Shown piece by piece: positions 16,591-25,505 of a DNA stretch of 64,000 bases. The position numbers and the translations under genes were made by a program. Source of the DNA: Pontibacter indicus (GTDB lineage Bacteria; Bacteroidota; Bacteroidia; Cytophagales; Hymenobacteraceae); contig NZ_FTPP01000003.1 of the NCBI RefSeq assembly GCF_900156345.1, forward strand, positions 248,001-312,000, in the 5' to 3' direction. The notes under the pieces were generated by a model. The model was not told the DNA's origin. It ran no database searches and saw only the letters and a program-made list of their open reading frames with translations. Within the stretch, counting starts at the first letter, position 1. Every line of letters starts with the position of its first letter.

Positions 16591-17283
16591 ATGCTCCCAA
16601 ATGCTGAACTAATCCTGCCCGCCAGGCGAGCTGCAGGCATCGTAGGTTGGCACCTTGCGTATAACACTTTGAACCACGCGAGCCTTATTTTGAAAGGAGC
16701 ACCAGAGTACAGCCGTACGAAAAAACGCATTTTCCTGATCCGCCATGCGCGGCCGGTAGTACCGAAGAAGGGTTACTTTAACAAGGCTGCTGCAAGCAAC
16801 TACATCAATGATTACGACGCGGCAGAGGTAGAGCAGTTTGTCCTGGAGCACGAGGCCATCCCCTACCGGGAGGTCCGGCAGGTATACTGCAGCACCCTGG
16901 TGAGGTCGCAACTCACAGCCCGCCAGATTTTCGGTGAGGAGGTCGAGTTGGTGGTGAGGCACGAGTTCCGGGAGTTTGAGCGTCGGATCTTTTCATTGCC
17001 TTTGCTGCGGCTCCCCATCCGGCTCTGGCTCCTAAGTGCCAGGATGCTTTGGATGATGGGGCTTAACAACAGGGGAATAGAAACGTTCAGGCAGGCGAAG
17101 CAGCGGGCACGGGAGGCAGCCTCTTTTCTGGCAGAGCAGGCAGAACAAAAACCGCCCGTCATTCTGGTGGGGCACGGCCTGCTTAACAACTTTATACGCT
17201 GGTACCTGCAGGACCTGGGCTGGAAGACGGCCATCCACGAAGGCAGCGGTTTCTTGAGTGTGACGATGCTGGAGATGGACTAA
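16591..17283 (+). CDS. Histidine phosphatase superfamily protein
   Basis: About 230 residues, divergent from the glycosyltransferase pair. The phosphohistidine motif is FLIRHARP (RHA instead of the common RHG), the second catalytic histidine lies in VILVGHGLLNNFIRWYL, and YCSTLVRSQLTARQIF is the typical substrate loop. The first 45 residues before KKRIFLIRH have no family match, so the true start is uncertain (an in-frame GTG lies 9 bp upstream of the ATG used here). The family includes phosphoglycerate mutases and sugar or lipid phosphatases; the substrate is unknown. Confidence 0.8.
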   Translation: MLPNAELILPARRAAGIVGWHLAYNTLNHASLILKGAPEYSRTKKRIFLIRHARPVVPKKGYFNKAAASNYINDYDAAEVEQFVLEHEAIPYREVRQVYCSTLVRSQLTARQIFGEEVELVVRHEFREFERRIFSLPLLRLPIRLWLLSARMLWMMGLNNRGIETFRQAKQRAREAASFLAEQAEQKPPVILVGHGLLNNFIRWYLQDLGWKTAIHEGSGFLSVTMLEMD

Positions 17284-17560
17284 AAATCAACAACATAGAT
17301 CATCAGAACACATGGTATAAAAGCTGTTCTCACACTTACATAACGCACATTCTAATATCATCACAGGATATTTTGTTTAACAACTGACACACCCGGTACG
17401 GCTATTTTGTGCCATTTACCGTATATGCTTTTGCAACATACACCATATGATTATTTCAATATTATTTATCTTAATTCAGTAAATCAATGAACCCTTCATT
17501 TGAATTTATTCAACCTTTTTTTGCCATATCGGTTTTCATTCCAAATCAAATTTAACTACT
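17284..17560. other. AT-rich upstream region of the SusC gene
   Basis: A 277-bp AT-rich leader without a gene, probably holding the susCD promoter. A possible -7-like TATTTTG occurs at about 17404, but the -33 element is not at normal spacing, so no promoter is called. No regulatory gene is adjacent. Confidence 0.4.
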
Positions 17561-20500
17561 ATGAAGAAGAGTATACTACTGAGCTTCTTTTTGGTCCTGG
17601 CGCTTGTAAGAAGTGTCTGGGCACAAACCCAAACCGTATCCGGTAGAGTGACCGCCGCGAGCGATGGCTCCGCGCTACCGGGTGTTACCGTGCTGGAACG
17701 GGGCACATCTAACGGCGTCACCACCGGAGTGGATGGGGAATACACCCTAACAGTTCAACCAAATGCTACGTTGGTATTTAGTTTTATAGGTATGCAGCGC
17801 CAGGAAATTCCTGTAAACGGACGCTCTACAGTGGATGTGCAGCTGGCTGCCGACGAGCGCCAGCTGAGCGAAGTAGTGGTTGTGGGTTACGGCACGCAGG
17901 AGCGCCGTGAGGTGACAGGTGCCACTGCCAAAGTTAAATCGGAAGATATTCAGAACCTGCCGGTTGTGGGTGTTGACCAGGCCCTGCAGGGCCGCGCAGC
18001 CGGTGTGCAGATCTCGCAGAACTCCGGTACGCCAGGCGGTGGTATTACCGTGCGCGTACGCGGTGCAACCTCCATTTCAGCCAGTAACCAGCCGCTCTAC
18101 GTAGTGGACGGCGTGCCGCTAACAACAGGTGACTTCTCGCAGTTGGGCTTTGGTGGTCAGTCTGTTAACGCAGTTACTGACATCAACCCCAACGACATCG
18201 AATCTATCGACATCCTAAAAGACGCTTCCGCCGCTGCCATCTACGGTTCGCGCGCTGCCAACGGCGTTGTGCTCATTACCACCAAGCGCGGCTCTGCCCG
18301 CCAGACGCAGGTAAACTTCAACATGTATGCGGGTACACAGAACTATTGGAAAAAGCCGAAGCTTCTGAATGCTCAGCAGTATACCGACATCATGATGGAG
18401 GCCTTTATAAATGATGGTTATGCACCGGAAGGACAGTACACACCCGAAGAGTTTATTGACTTCTATTATGGTGAAGTTGATTTCCCTATATCTGATACAG
18501 ATTGGGTAGATGAAATCTCTCGCAAGGCTGGTATCCAGAATTATGAGATTTCGTTGAGCGGCGGCGACCCGAAGACGCGCTACTATGTGTCTGGTAACTA
18601 CTTCGATCAGAAAGGTGTTGTAATCGGCAGCCGTTATCAGCGCTACTCCACCCGCCTGAACCTGGATCACCAGGCGAATGACAAGTTCTCGTTGGGTACC
18701 AGCATCCAACTCAGTCAATCTGACAGCGACCGTATCATCAGCGACAACTCCATTACCAGCCCGTTTGCCAATGCGCTGGCAGCCTCTCCGCTCTGGCCCG
18801 TCTATTCTGACGCAGAAACCAGAACATACTCTTATCCGAACTTCTACTACACCAACCCGGTGGCGGAAGGCCTTGAAAACGATAACGAAACACGCAACCT
18901 GCGCGCCGTGGGTAATGCCTTTGCCAAATACACGATCATATCTGGTCTTGACTTTCAGGTGAAGGGCGGTATAGACGTGCTGAATGTAGACGAACGCCGC
19001 TATAGTGCAGCTAACTTCCCGGGTGCTACTTTCTTAGAGCAGGAAGGTCAGGCGATCAATGCTACGACAACTGTTTCGAAGCGCCTACTGGAAGCCACAC
19101 TTGCTTACAACAAGGCATTCAACGAAGTACACAGCATATCAACTGTAATCGGTGCCAGCAATGAAGATAACGTGATTCGCAGCACCAGCGTGACAGGCGA
19201 GGGCTTTGCCAGTGAGCGTTTCCGTTACGTATCGAGCGCAGCCCGTGTAAACGCCGGTACGGGTGCAGAGTTCGAGTCTTCGCTGGTTTCGTTCTTTGGC
19301 CGTGTCAACTACTCCTTCAGAGACAGGTACCTGTTGGGTGTGAACTTCCGTGCGGACGGCTCTTCGCGCTTTGGTGAAAACAACCGCTATGGTTACTTCC
19401 CTTCTGTTTCTGCCGGCTGGAGACTGATCGAAGAAGACTTCATGTCTGGCCTGGACTATATGAGTGAACTGAAACTCCGTGCCTCCTATGGTGTAACCGG
19501 TAACCAGGAAATCGGCGATTTCCAATACCTTCCCCTTTATACAGGTAGCAGCAATTACCTTGATCTGTCTGGTTTGGCGCCGTCGCAGCTGGCAAACCCT
19601 GACCTGAAGTGGGAAACCACCAAGCAATTTAACGTAGGTGCTGACCTCGGCTTCCTGAATGGGCGCGTAAACCTGGCCGTTGACTACTATGTGAAGAAGA
19701 CGGACGACTTGCTCTTTGCCCGTCCTATACCTACTCAGAGCGGTTTCTCGAGTGTGCAGTTCAACGTGGGCTCAACAGAGAACAAAGGCTTCGAGATTGC
19801 CCTGAACACGGTAAACATCTCTAACCCTGGCGATGGATTTAACTGGACGACAGACTTTAACATTGCCCGCAACCGCAACAAGGTAACCTCGCTTTACGAA
19901 GGGCAGGACATTTTCTACGGTTTTGGTGGTAACTCTATCGTGCTGCGCGAAGGCTATCCGATCGGCACGTTCTATGGTCTGATCGCGGACGGCATTTACA
20001 GCAGACAAGATGAGGTGCCTGCCTCTAAAACAGAGTTTAACGGCACACTGGCTGGTGACGTGAACTACCGCGATATCAACAACGACGGTATCATTACTGA
20101 CGATGACTTTACGGTAATCGGTAACGCTCAGCCAGACTTTATCGGTGGTTTAACAAACACAGTGCGCTTCAAGGGTTTCGACCTGAACGTGTTCTTCCAG
20201 TTCTCATATGGCAACGACATTGCCATGCCATCGCGTGAGTACCAGATGCACCTGGGCCGCTACGACGATAACATGGTGGAAGACGTGTTGGGCAGATGGC
20301 AGCAAGAAGGGGACGTAACGGACGTGCCGCGCGCTACTTACGATGACCCGAACTACAACGGCCGTAGCAACTCTTCACGCTTCATATACGATGGCTCATA
20401 CCTGCGCCTCAAGAACCTGGTGCTGGGATATACCTTGCCATCTTCGCTTAGCGAGCGACTGAAAATGAGAACGCTGCGCGTATACGCCCAGGCGCAGAAC

Positions 20501-20638
20501 CTCGTTACGTTCACCGATTATCCTGGCTTCGACCCGGAAGTGAACTTTGCCGGCACCAGTAACACCACGCTGGGTGTGGACTTCTATACCGTGCCGCAGA
20601 ACCGTACCATTACATTTGGTATTAATGTTGGATTTTAA
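17561..20638 (+). CDS. SusC/RagA family TonB-linked outer membrane protein
   Basis: A 1025-residue TonB-dependent transporter for bulky glycans or peptides. Signal peptide ending near SVWAQ; carboxypeptidase D-like regulatory domain (VSGRVTAASDGSALPGVTV, about 25-105); TonB box region (LSEVVVVGYGTQERREVTGA); plug with the SusC signature QPLYVVDGVPL and DIESIDILKDASAAAIYGSR; then a beta-barrel ending in an aromatic residue (FGINVGF). It is followed by its SusD partner after 20 bp. No polysaccharide lyase, glycoside hydrolase, anti-sigma or sensor gene lies alongside, so the substrate cannot be inferred. Confidence 0.97.
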   Translation: MKKSILLSFFLVLALVRSVWAQTQTVSGRVTAASDGSALPGVTVLERGTSNGVTTGVDGEYTLTVQPNATLVFSFIGMQRQEIPVNGRSTVDVQLAADERQLSEVVVVGYGTQERREVTGATAKVKSEDIQNLPVVGVDQALQGRAAGVQISQNSGTPGGGITVRVRGATSISASNQPLYVVDGVPLTTGDFSQLGFGGQSVNAVTDINPNDIESIDILKDASAAAIYGSRAANGVVLITTKRGSARQTQVNFNMYAGTQNYWKKPKLLNAQQYTDIMMEAFINDGYAPEGQYTPEEFIDFYYGEVDFPISDTDWVDEISRKAGIQNYEISLSGGDPKTRYYVSGNYFDQKGVVIGSRYQRYSTRLNLDHQANDKFSLGTSIQLSQSDSDRIISDNSITSPFANALAASPLWPVYSDAETRTYSYPNFYYTNPVAEGLENDNETRNLRAVGNAFAKYTIISGLDFQVKGGIDVLNVDERRYSAANFPGATFLEQEGQAINATTTVSKRLLEATLAYNKAFNEVHSISTVIGASNEDNVIRSTSVTGEGFASERFRYVSSAARVNAGTGAEFESSLVSFFGRVNYSFRDRYLLGVNFRADGSSRFGENNRYGYFPSVSAGWRLIEEDFMSGLDYMSELKLRASYGVTGNQEIGDFQYLPLYTGSSNYLDLSGLAPSQLANPDLKWETTKQFNVGADLGFLNGRVNLAVDYYVKKTDDLLFARPIPTQSGFSSVQFNVGSTENKGFEIALNTVNISNPGDGFNWTTDFNIARNRNKVTSLYEGQDIFYGFGGNSIVLREGYPIGTFYGLIADGIYSRQDEVPASKTEFNGTLAGDVNYRDINNDGIITDDDFTVIGNAQPDFIGGLTNTVRFKGFDLNVFFQFSYGNDIAMPSREYQMHLGRYDDNMVEDVLGRWQQEGDVTDVPRATYDDPNYNGRSNSSRFIYDGSYLRLKNLVLGYTLPSSLSERLKMRTLRVYAQAQNLVTFTDYPGFDPEVNFAGTSNTTLGVDFYTVPQNRTITFGINVGF

Positions 20639-20658
20639 TCCTTAAACCGATTAGTAAG

Positions 20659-22047
20659 ATGAAAAAATATACCTATATATTGGCCGCAGTGCTTGGTTTA
20701 AGTGTGCTGACCGGCTGCGAGGATAGATTGGAAGTGGCGCCCACCACGCAGGTAGAAGCAGATGTTGCCGTAACTGATTTCAACTCACTGGACAAGGCAG
20801 CGCTTGGCGTTTACAGTGCCCTGCAGTCCGAAGATTACTATGGCTTCCGCTATAACCTTTATCACGAGATCTACTCCGACAACATGCAGTTCGTTGGTAC
20901 GTTCACCACGGATGCCGAAGCAGCCCGACGCGCTTTAACTGCGTCTAACCTGCAGATTGAAAGTTTCTGGGGGGCCATCTACGTGGCTATCAACCGTGCC
21001 AACACCGTTATTTCTCAGGCAGAGCGCTTGGTTGCGGCAGGTACCATCACGGCTGAGCAGCGCGATGCCATCAGTGGTGAAATGCACTTTCTGAGAGCGC
21101 TGGCTTATTTTGACCTGGTGAAAGTTTTTGGTGGTGTGCCACTTGAGCTGAATGCCACAGCTGGCTTGTCGGACATCCAGTATTTGCCACGCTCTTCTGA
21201 GCAGGAAGTGTATACGCAGATCATTACCGACCTGACCACTGCCGAGAACATGCTGAGTATGGTAGAGTCTGGCGACCCACGCCGTGCCTCGAGTCTTGCC
21301 GCCACTGCCTTGCTAGCACGTGTGTATTTGCAGAACGGTAACAACGCAGAGGCACAAGCTAAAGCCAGCCAAGTGATCGAAAGCGGCGCTTTTGCGCTGA
21401 TGCCTACTTTCGCCAGCATCTTCACCACCGAAGCGGGCGGTAAAACGGAGTCTATCTTCGAAATTGATTTTACACCAAACGATCAGAACAGCTTAGGCTC
21501 GGCCACCAACCCGAACACACCGGGCCAGAAGTTTTATGTGAGCGAGGATACATACAACGCGCTGCAGGCATCAGCAGCCAACGGCGACGACCGTTTTGAG
21601 GCTACCGCACGCGTTGAAGGCTCTGCCGGCCGCCGGCGTTTGCTGAAATACGAAGACGCCGTGAACAACGCTGACAACGTAATCATCATCCGCCTGGCTG
21701 AAATGTACCTGATCAGAGCAGAGGCTGCCGTAAGGCAAACGGCGAATGGTGGCGACAACATTCTGCCTGTATCACCACAGGTTCTGTCTGACATCAACAC
21801 GGTAAGAACCAGAGCAGGACTTCGGCCGCTACTTGTTCTCACCAACAGAGCGGCCTTGAGTGAAATACTGCTTCAGCGTCGCCTTGAGTTTGTAGGTGAA
21901 GGATTGCGTTTTATGGACCTGCGCCGTTACAATCTTACCTGCGAAATACTTGGCTTCTGTAACGCACAAGCCTTCCGTAACCTATGGCCTATCCCACTGC
22001 AGCAGATTGAAGTAAATCCTGAGTTGACACAGAATCCTGGTTATTAA
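20659..22047 (+). CDS. SusD/RagB family nutrient-binding outer membrane lipoprotein
   Basis: A 462-residue surface lipoprotein (lipobox LSVLTGC, C20) that forms the lid over its SusC partner. Typical landmarks: NRANTVISQAERL, GEMHFLRALAYFDLVKVFGG, TPR-like helices (AATALLARVYLQNGNNAEA), and near the C-terminus LQRRLEFVGEGLRFMDLRRY with NPELTQNPGY. At under 500 residues it is on the short side. Cotranscribed with susC; a strong terminator follows. Confidence 0.96.
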   Translation: MKKYTYILAAVLGLSVLTGCEDRLEVAPTTQVEADVAVTDFNSLDKAALGVYSALQSEDYYGFRYNLYHEIYSDNMQFVGTFTTDAEAARRALTASNLQIESFWGAIYVAINRANTVISQAERLVAAGTITAEQRDAISGEMHFLRALAYFDLVKVFGGVPLELNATAGLSDIQYLPRSSEQEVYTQIITDLTTAENMLSMVESGDPRRASSLAATALLARVYLQNGNNAEAQAKASQVIESGAFALMPTFASIFTTEAGGKTESIFEIDFTPNDQNSLGSATNPNTPGQKFYVSEDTYNALQASAANGDDRFEATARVEGSAGRRRLLKYEDAVNNADNVIIIRLAEMYLIRAEAAVRQTANGGDNILPVSPQVLSDINTVRTRAGLRPLLVLTNRAALSEILLQRRLEFVGEGLRFMDLRRYNLTCEILGFCNAQAFRNLWPIPLQQIEVNPELTQNPGY

Positions 22048-22064
22048 GCAGCAAGTGCCTATTT

Positions 22065-22105
22065 AAATCAAAAAGAGCTCCCTTCGCAGGAGCTCTTTTT
22101 GATTT
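22065..22105 (+). terminator. Terminator of the susCD operon
   Basis: A perfect 17-bp stem: AAATCAAAAAGAGCTCC (22065-22081) with its reverse complement (22089-22105), 7-nt loop, A/T-rich outer arms. It works in either direction and closes susCD before the blaI-type promoter. Confidence 0.9.
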
Positions 22106-22114
22106 AATCTCACA

Positions 22115-22142
22115 AAAACTAAACTTTTAGTTTGTAAACTAA
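22115..22142. promoter_or_regulatory. Tandem dyads, candidate BlaI/MecI operator
   Basis: TTAGTTT-GT-AAACTAA (22127-22142) is a perfect dyad; overlapping it to the left is ACTAAA-CT-TTTAGT. Both lie 45-70 bp upstream of the BlaI-like start, and TATCTTTA further down may be the -7 box. BlaI-type repressors bind short dyads over their own promoters, so autorepression is likely; the sequence differs from the Firmicutes TACAnnTGTA operator. Confidence 0.55.
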
Positions 22143-22184
22143 GTAATTAGTTATATCTTTATCCTACCAAGCAGAAATAGCCTT

Positions 22185-22577
22185 ATGAAAGAACTCACCA
22201 AAGCCGAAGAAGAGATCATGCAGATCCTCTGGAAAATCGAGAAAGGATTTGTTAAAGACATCCTGGAGGAGATGCCGGAGCCAAGGCCTGCCTATAACAC
22301 TGTGTCCACCATCGTGCGCATTCTGGAGAAGAAGGGCTTTGTGGGCTATACCGCCTTTGGTAAGTCGCACGAGTATTTTCCGTTGGTGGCCGAGGACAAG
22401 TATAAGAGCTTCTTTCTGAAAAACTTTATGAGCGGCTACTTCGGGGGCTCTTTCGAAAAGCTTGTATCGTTCTTCGCCAAGGACAACAACCTGGATGTGA
22501 AAGAACTGGACCAACTGATGCGCCATGTAAAAAACGATCTTAAAGAGGAGGACCAACAAGATGGAAACAATGGTTAA
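22185..22577 (+). CDS. BlaI/MecI/CopY family transcriptional repressor
   Basis: A 130-residue winged-helix regulator. The N-terminus (LTKAEEEIMQILWKIEKG) and the recognition region (RPAYNTVSTIVRILEKKGFV) are characteristic of the BlaI/MecI family; the C-terminal helix (NNLDVKELDQLMRHVKNDL) is the dimer element. It overlaps the BlaR1-like gene by 17 bp, giving a translationally coupled sensor-repressor pair. In classical systems the M56 protease cleaves this repressor after a signal; here no beta-lactamase gene follows. Confidence 0.94.
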   Translation: MKELTKAEEEIMQILWKIEKGFVKDILEEMPEPRPAYNTVSTIVRILEKKGFVGYTAFGKSHEYFPLVAEDKYKSFFLKNFMSGYFGGSFEKLVSFFAKDNNLDVKELDQLMRHVKNDLKEEDQQDGNNG

Positions 22578-24006
22578 TTACCTGCTACAATCGGCCCTGG
22601 TGCTACTGGTGCTCTTCGTGTTTTACAGGCTCGTGCTGCACAACCAGCCTGGCCTGCTCTACAATCGCATCTACCTGTTGCTGGCTCCTTTGGTGGCCCT
22701 GATTATTCCGCTGCTGGAGTTGCCTTTCTCCTTTCAGACAGTGCTTCCCACGGCCAATGTTATACCTGCCATCCAATTGCAAGAGGTGCAGGTGACCGCC
22801 TATGGTCCCACGCCTGCTGCCGAAACGCCTTTGTTTAGCATCAACCAACTCATGCTCTTGCTTTACAGTATGGTGGGGCTGTTTCTACTCATCAGACTAG
22901 GTATACAGATGGTGCGCATCCGAATAATGGCCGCTGCTGCCAGTCCCCTACCCGCGCCAGATTCCGCAGCAACTGTGCTTAAGACCGAGAACCAGGCTCC
23001 TTCTTTCGCCTTTCTGCACTATGTGTTTCTGGGCGACATGCAGCACCTTTCCCCGCAGGAACAGCAGCAGATCCTTTTGCATGAAATAGCCCATGTGCGC
23101 CTCCGCCATACCTATGATGTGCTTTATTATGAAATCCTGACGGCACTACTCTGGTTTAATCCGCTGGTGTGGCTTATGAAAGAAGAGCTGCGCAACGTGC
23201 ACGAGTTCCAGGCCGATGCCGAGGTACTGACCAACTGCCAGCCGCAGGAGTACAGTTCGCTGCTTGCCAAAGAAGCGCTCTTTATGGCCGGCATACCGGT
23301 AGGCAGCTACTTCCAGAAACCCCAGGTGTTCCGCCGTTTGCGCATGCTGCAGCTGCACGGTCAGCCCGCCAGCAAAACCCGTTTGTTCCTGGCACTGCCT
23401 GTCATCCTCTTGTTGCTCCTCGCTTTCTCGGCCAATAAAGTAAGCGCCGACATCACACCCAATGTAGAAGAACCGGCCTCGCTGACGGAATTGCTCATCA
23501 CCGCTCCTGCCCGCAAAGCTGGTATACCGGTCGGGAACCAGCAGCAGGCAGGTATAGCGCAGGATGCCGCAGAAGCAATAGTGAAGCCCGCAGCTACCGA
23601 AACAGCCAGCACCGTGAAGAAGGAGGATTTCAAAAACGTGAAACCGGCGGTTACGATCCCTCCTTCAGAAGAAGAGTTTCCGGGTGAGAAGCCCTATACC
23701 TATGTAGAGCAAATGCCCAAGTTTAAAGGCGGCGAGGGGGAAATGATGAAGTTCATGGGCCGCAACATCCGCTATTCAAAAGATGCACAGGAAGCCGGCA
23801 CAGAAGGGCTCGTTGTGCTGACCTTCGTCGTAGACAAGGAGGGCGGACTGCAGGACATCGCAGTCGTCAAATCATTGCACGAATCGCTCGATAAGGAAGC
23901 CATCCGGGTGGTGGAGAAAATGCAGGGGCAGTGGTCGCCGGGAAGACAAAATGGAGTGGCTGTACCTGTCCGCTATACCTTGCCTGTTCGCTTTGCCATA
24001 AAATAA
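22561..24006 (+). CDS. BlaR1-like M56 membrane metallopeptidase with TonB C-terminal domain
   Basis: A 481-residue inner membrane protein: N-terminal membrane segments (about 5-55 and 95-120), zinc motif HEIAH (H174-H178) within LLHEIAHVRLRHTYDVLYYE, a further membrane segment at about 278-295 (LFLALPVILLLLLAFSA), a periplasmic linker, and a TonB C-terminal domain (about 385-481, YVEQMPKFKGGEGEM ... WSPGRQNGVAVPVRYTLP). It should sense an envelope signal and cleave the adjacent repressor. The tail is a close paralogue of the first domain of the next gene. A TonB domain replaces the beta-lactam sensor of BlaR1, so the signal is unlikely to be a beta-lactam. Confidence 0.9.
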   Translation: METMVNYLLQSALVLLVLFVFYRLVLHNQPGLLYNRIYLLLAPLVALIIPLLELPFSFQTVLPTANVIPAIQLQEVQVTAYGPTPAAETPLFSINQLMLLLYSMVGLFLLIRLGIQMVRIRIMAAAASPLPAPDSAATVLKTENQAPSFAFLHYVFLGDMQHLSPQEQQQILLHEIAHVRLRHTYDVLYYEILTALLWFNPLVWLMKEELRNVHEFQADAEVLTNCQPQEYSSLLAKEALFMAGIPVGSYFQKPQVFRRLRMLQLHGQPASKTRLFLALPVILLLLLAFSANKVSADITPNVEEPASLTELLITAPARKAGIPVGNQQQAGIAQDAAEAIVKPAATETASTVKKEDFKNVKPAVTIPPSEEEFPGEKPYTYVEQMPKFKGGEGEMMKFMGRNIRYSKDAQEAGTEGLVVLTFVVDKEGGLQDIAVVKSLHESLDKEAIRVVEKMQGQWSPGRQNGVAVPVRYTLPVRFAIK

Positions 24007-24107
24007 CATTTTCACCCTTTTTTATACCTGATCTACCCGGCCCGAAAACCGGCACAGGATAACTATTGCCTTTTCTTTCCTCTAACAAAACTTTAAAAAC
24101 ACCTCTC

Positions 24108-25370
24108 ATGAAAAACAAAAACACACGCAAAATCTGGCTGGCCGCTCCCCTGCTGGCCCTCTTGCTCAGTTTCGGACTACAGACGGATGTGCTGGCACAG
24201 AGCAAAAAGTCCGGAAAAGAGCCTTACGCCTATGTAGAGCAGATGCCCGAGTTCAAGGGCGGTGAGAAAGAGATGATGAAATTCCTGGGCACGAACATCC
24301 AGTATCCGGCTATTGCCAAAAGCAACGGGCTGGAGGGCCTGGCGGTGCTGACATTTGTGGTTGAAGCCGACGGTAAAATCAGCGATGTAAAAACAGTGAA
24401 GTCGCTGAGCAAAGAAACAGATGAGGAGGCGATACGGGTCGTGAATATGTTGAGTGGCCAGTGGAACCCGGGCCGCCAGAATGGCGAGGTGGTGCGCGTA
24501 CGCTATACCTTACCGATCCGGTTTGCCCTGAAGGAAAGTGATCGCGCCGCCACAGCCAGTGTAGCGAACCGCATGCCTGCCTTTAAAGGCGGCACCGAAG
24601 CCATGCACCAGGCCATGATGGCCCACCTGAGCTTGCCAGCCGAAGCCAAAAAAGAGAATCTGAACGCACGTGTGATGGTGAAGTTCTATGTGGACCGCGA
24701 GGGACAGGTGAGCAACGTCCGGCTGGAAGGCACCAAACTGAAAAAAATGGTCGGCCCGGGCTCTGAACTCGACTACATGGACGCTTCCACGTTCCAGTTG
24801 CAGAACAAAGCCCTCCTAGCCAAACTGTCAGAATCGGCGATGTCGGCAGTAAAAGCCACATCCGGCCAATGGGAACCTGCCCTGAAAAGTGGTCAGCCTG
24901 CCGGCGCCGAAGTCGTACTGCCGGTACAGTTCCTGAGCTCAGAATCGGGTCAGGGCAGCGAAAAGATGGGTGTGCCGACCATGACCAAGTATACCAAAGC
25001 CTCCTATAAGATCGATGAAGTAGACGTAAAGCCGACCTTCAAAGAAGGGGCCTTTGAGCGCTATCTGGCCAAAAACCTACGCTACCCGGCTGATGCTTCA
25101 TTTGAAGGGCTTGTAGATGTGCACCTAGTCGTAAAAGAGGACGGCAAAGTCATGAGCATGTTTACGGTAGCCATTGGCAAAGAACTGCATGATGCCATTA
25201 CAGGCACCATCCGCAACACACAAGGTATGTGGAACCCCGGCAAGGTAGACGGACAGCCAGTCCCTGTGTCGCAAACGATTAAAGTACTGTTTGTGATCGA
25301 AGGAAGTGCCAATAAGCCGTCAGCAGAAGACCTAAAAAACGCTGATGTGGTGGTGACAAGGTATAAGTAG
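24108..25370 (+). CDS. Periplasmic protein with three TonB C-terminal-like domains
   Basis: A 420-residue exported protein: signal peptide MKNKNTRKIWLAAPLLALLL with cleavage near DVLAQ. Three TonB-C-like units follow: about 35-145 (YVEQMPEFKGGEKEM ... WNPGRQNGEVVRVRYTLP), about 155-280 (RMPAFKGG ... QWEPALKSGQ), and about 305-400 (VDVKPTFKEG ... MWNPGKVDGQPV). There is no ExbB/D-contacting transmembrane start, so it is probably not a classical TonB but a soluble partner of the BlaR1-like sensor. The ATG at 24108 is preferred because it gives a proper signal peptide; a TTG 14 codons earlier does not. Confidence 0.82.
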   Translation: MKNKNTRKIWLAAPLLALLLSFGLQTDVLAQSKKSGKEPYAYVEQMPEFKGGEKEMMKFLGTNIQYPAIAKSNGLEGLAVLTFVVEADGKISDVKTVKSLSKETDEEAIRVVNMLSGQWNPGRQNGEVVRVRYTLPIRFALKESDRAATASVANRMPAFKGGTEAMHQAMMAHLSLPAEAKKENLNARVMVKFYVDREGQVSNVRLEGTKLKKMVGPGSELDYMDASTFQLQNKALLAKLSESAMSAVKATSGQWEPALKSGQPAGAEVVLPVQFLSSESGQGSEKMGVPTMTKYTKASYKIDEVDVKPTFKEGAFERYLAKNLRYPADASFEGLVDVHLVVKEDGKVMSMFTVAIGKELHDAITGTIRNTQGMWNPGKVDGQPVPVSQTIKVLFVIEGSANKPSAEDLKNADVVVTRYK

Positions 25371-25443
25371 GCTAATAATTACAAAATATTAGGTTGTCCC
25401 TGGCGCTGCTTCTGGTGGCCCAAGGGTTTTTCACTACAACAGC

Positions 25444-25476
25444 AAAGCCACCCTGATGCTGCATCGGGGTGGCTTT
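25444..25476. terminator. Bidirectional terminator before surE
   Basis: AAAGCCACCC (25444-25453) pairs with GGGTGGCTTT (25467-25476). It lies between the converging TonB-domain gene and surE. Confidence 0.75.
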
Positions 25477-25505
25477 CTGTGTTATTTGCTATACCTGGCT
25501 ATACC

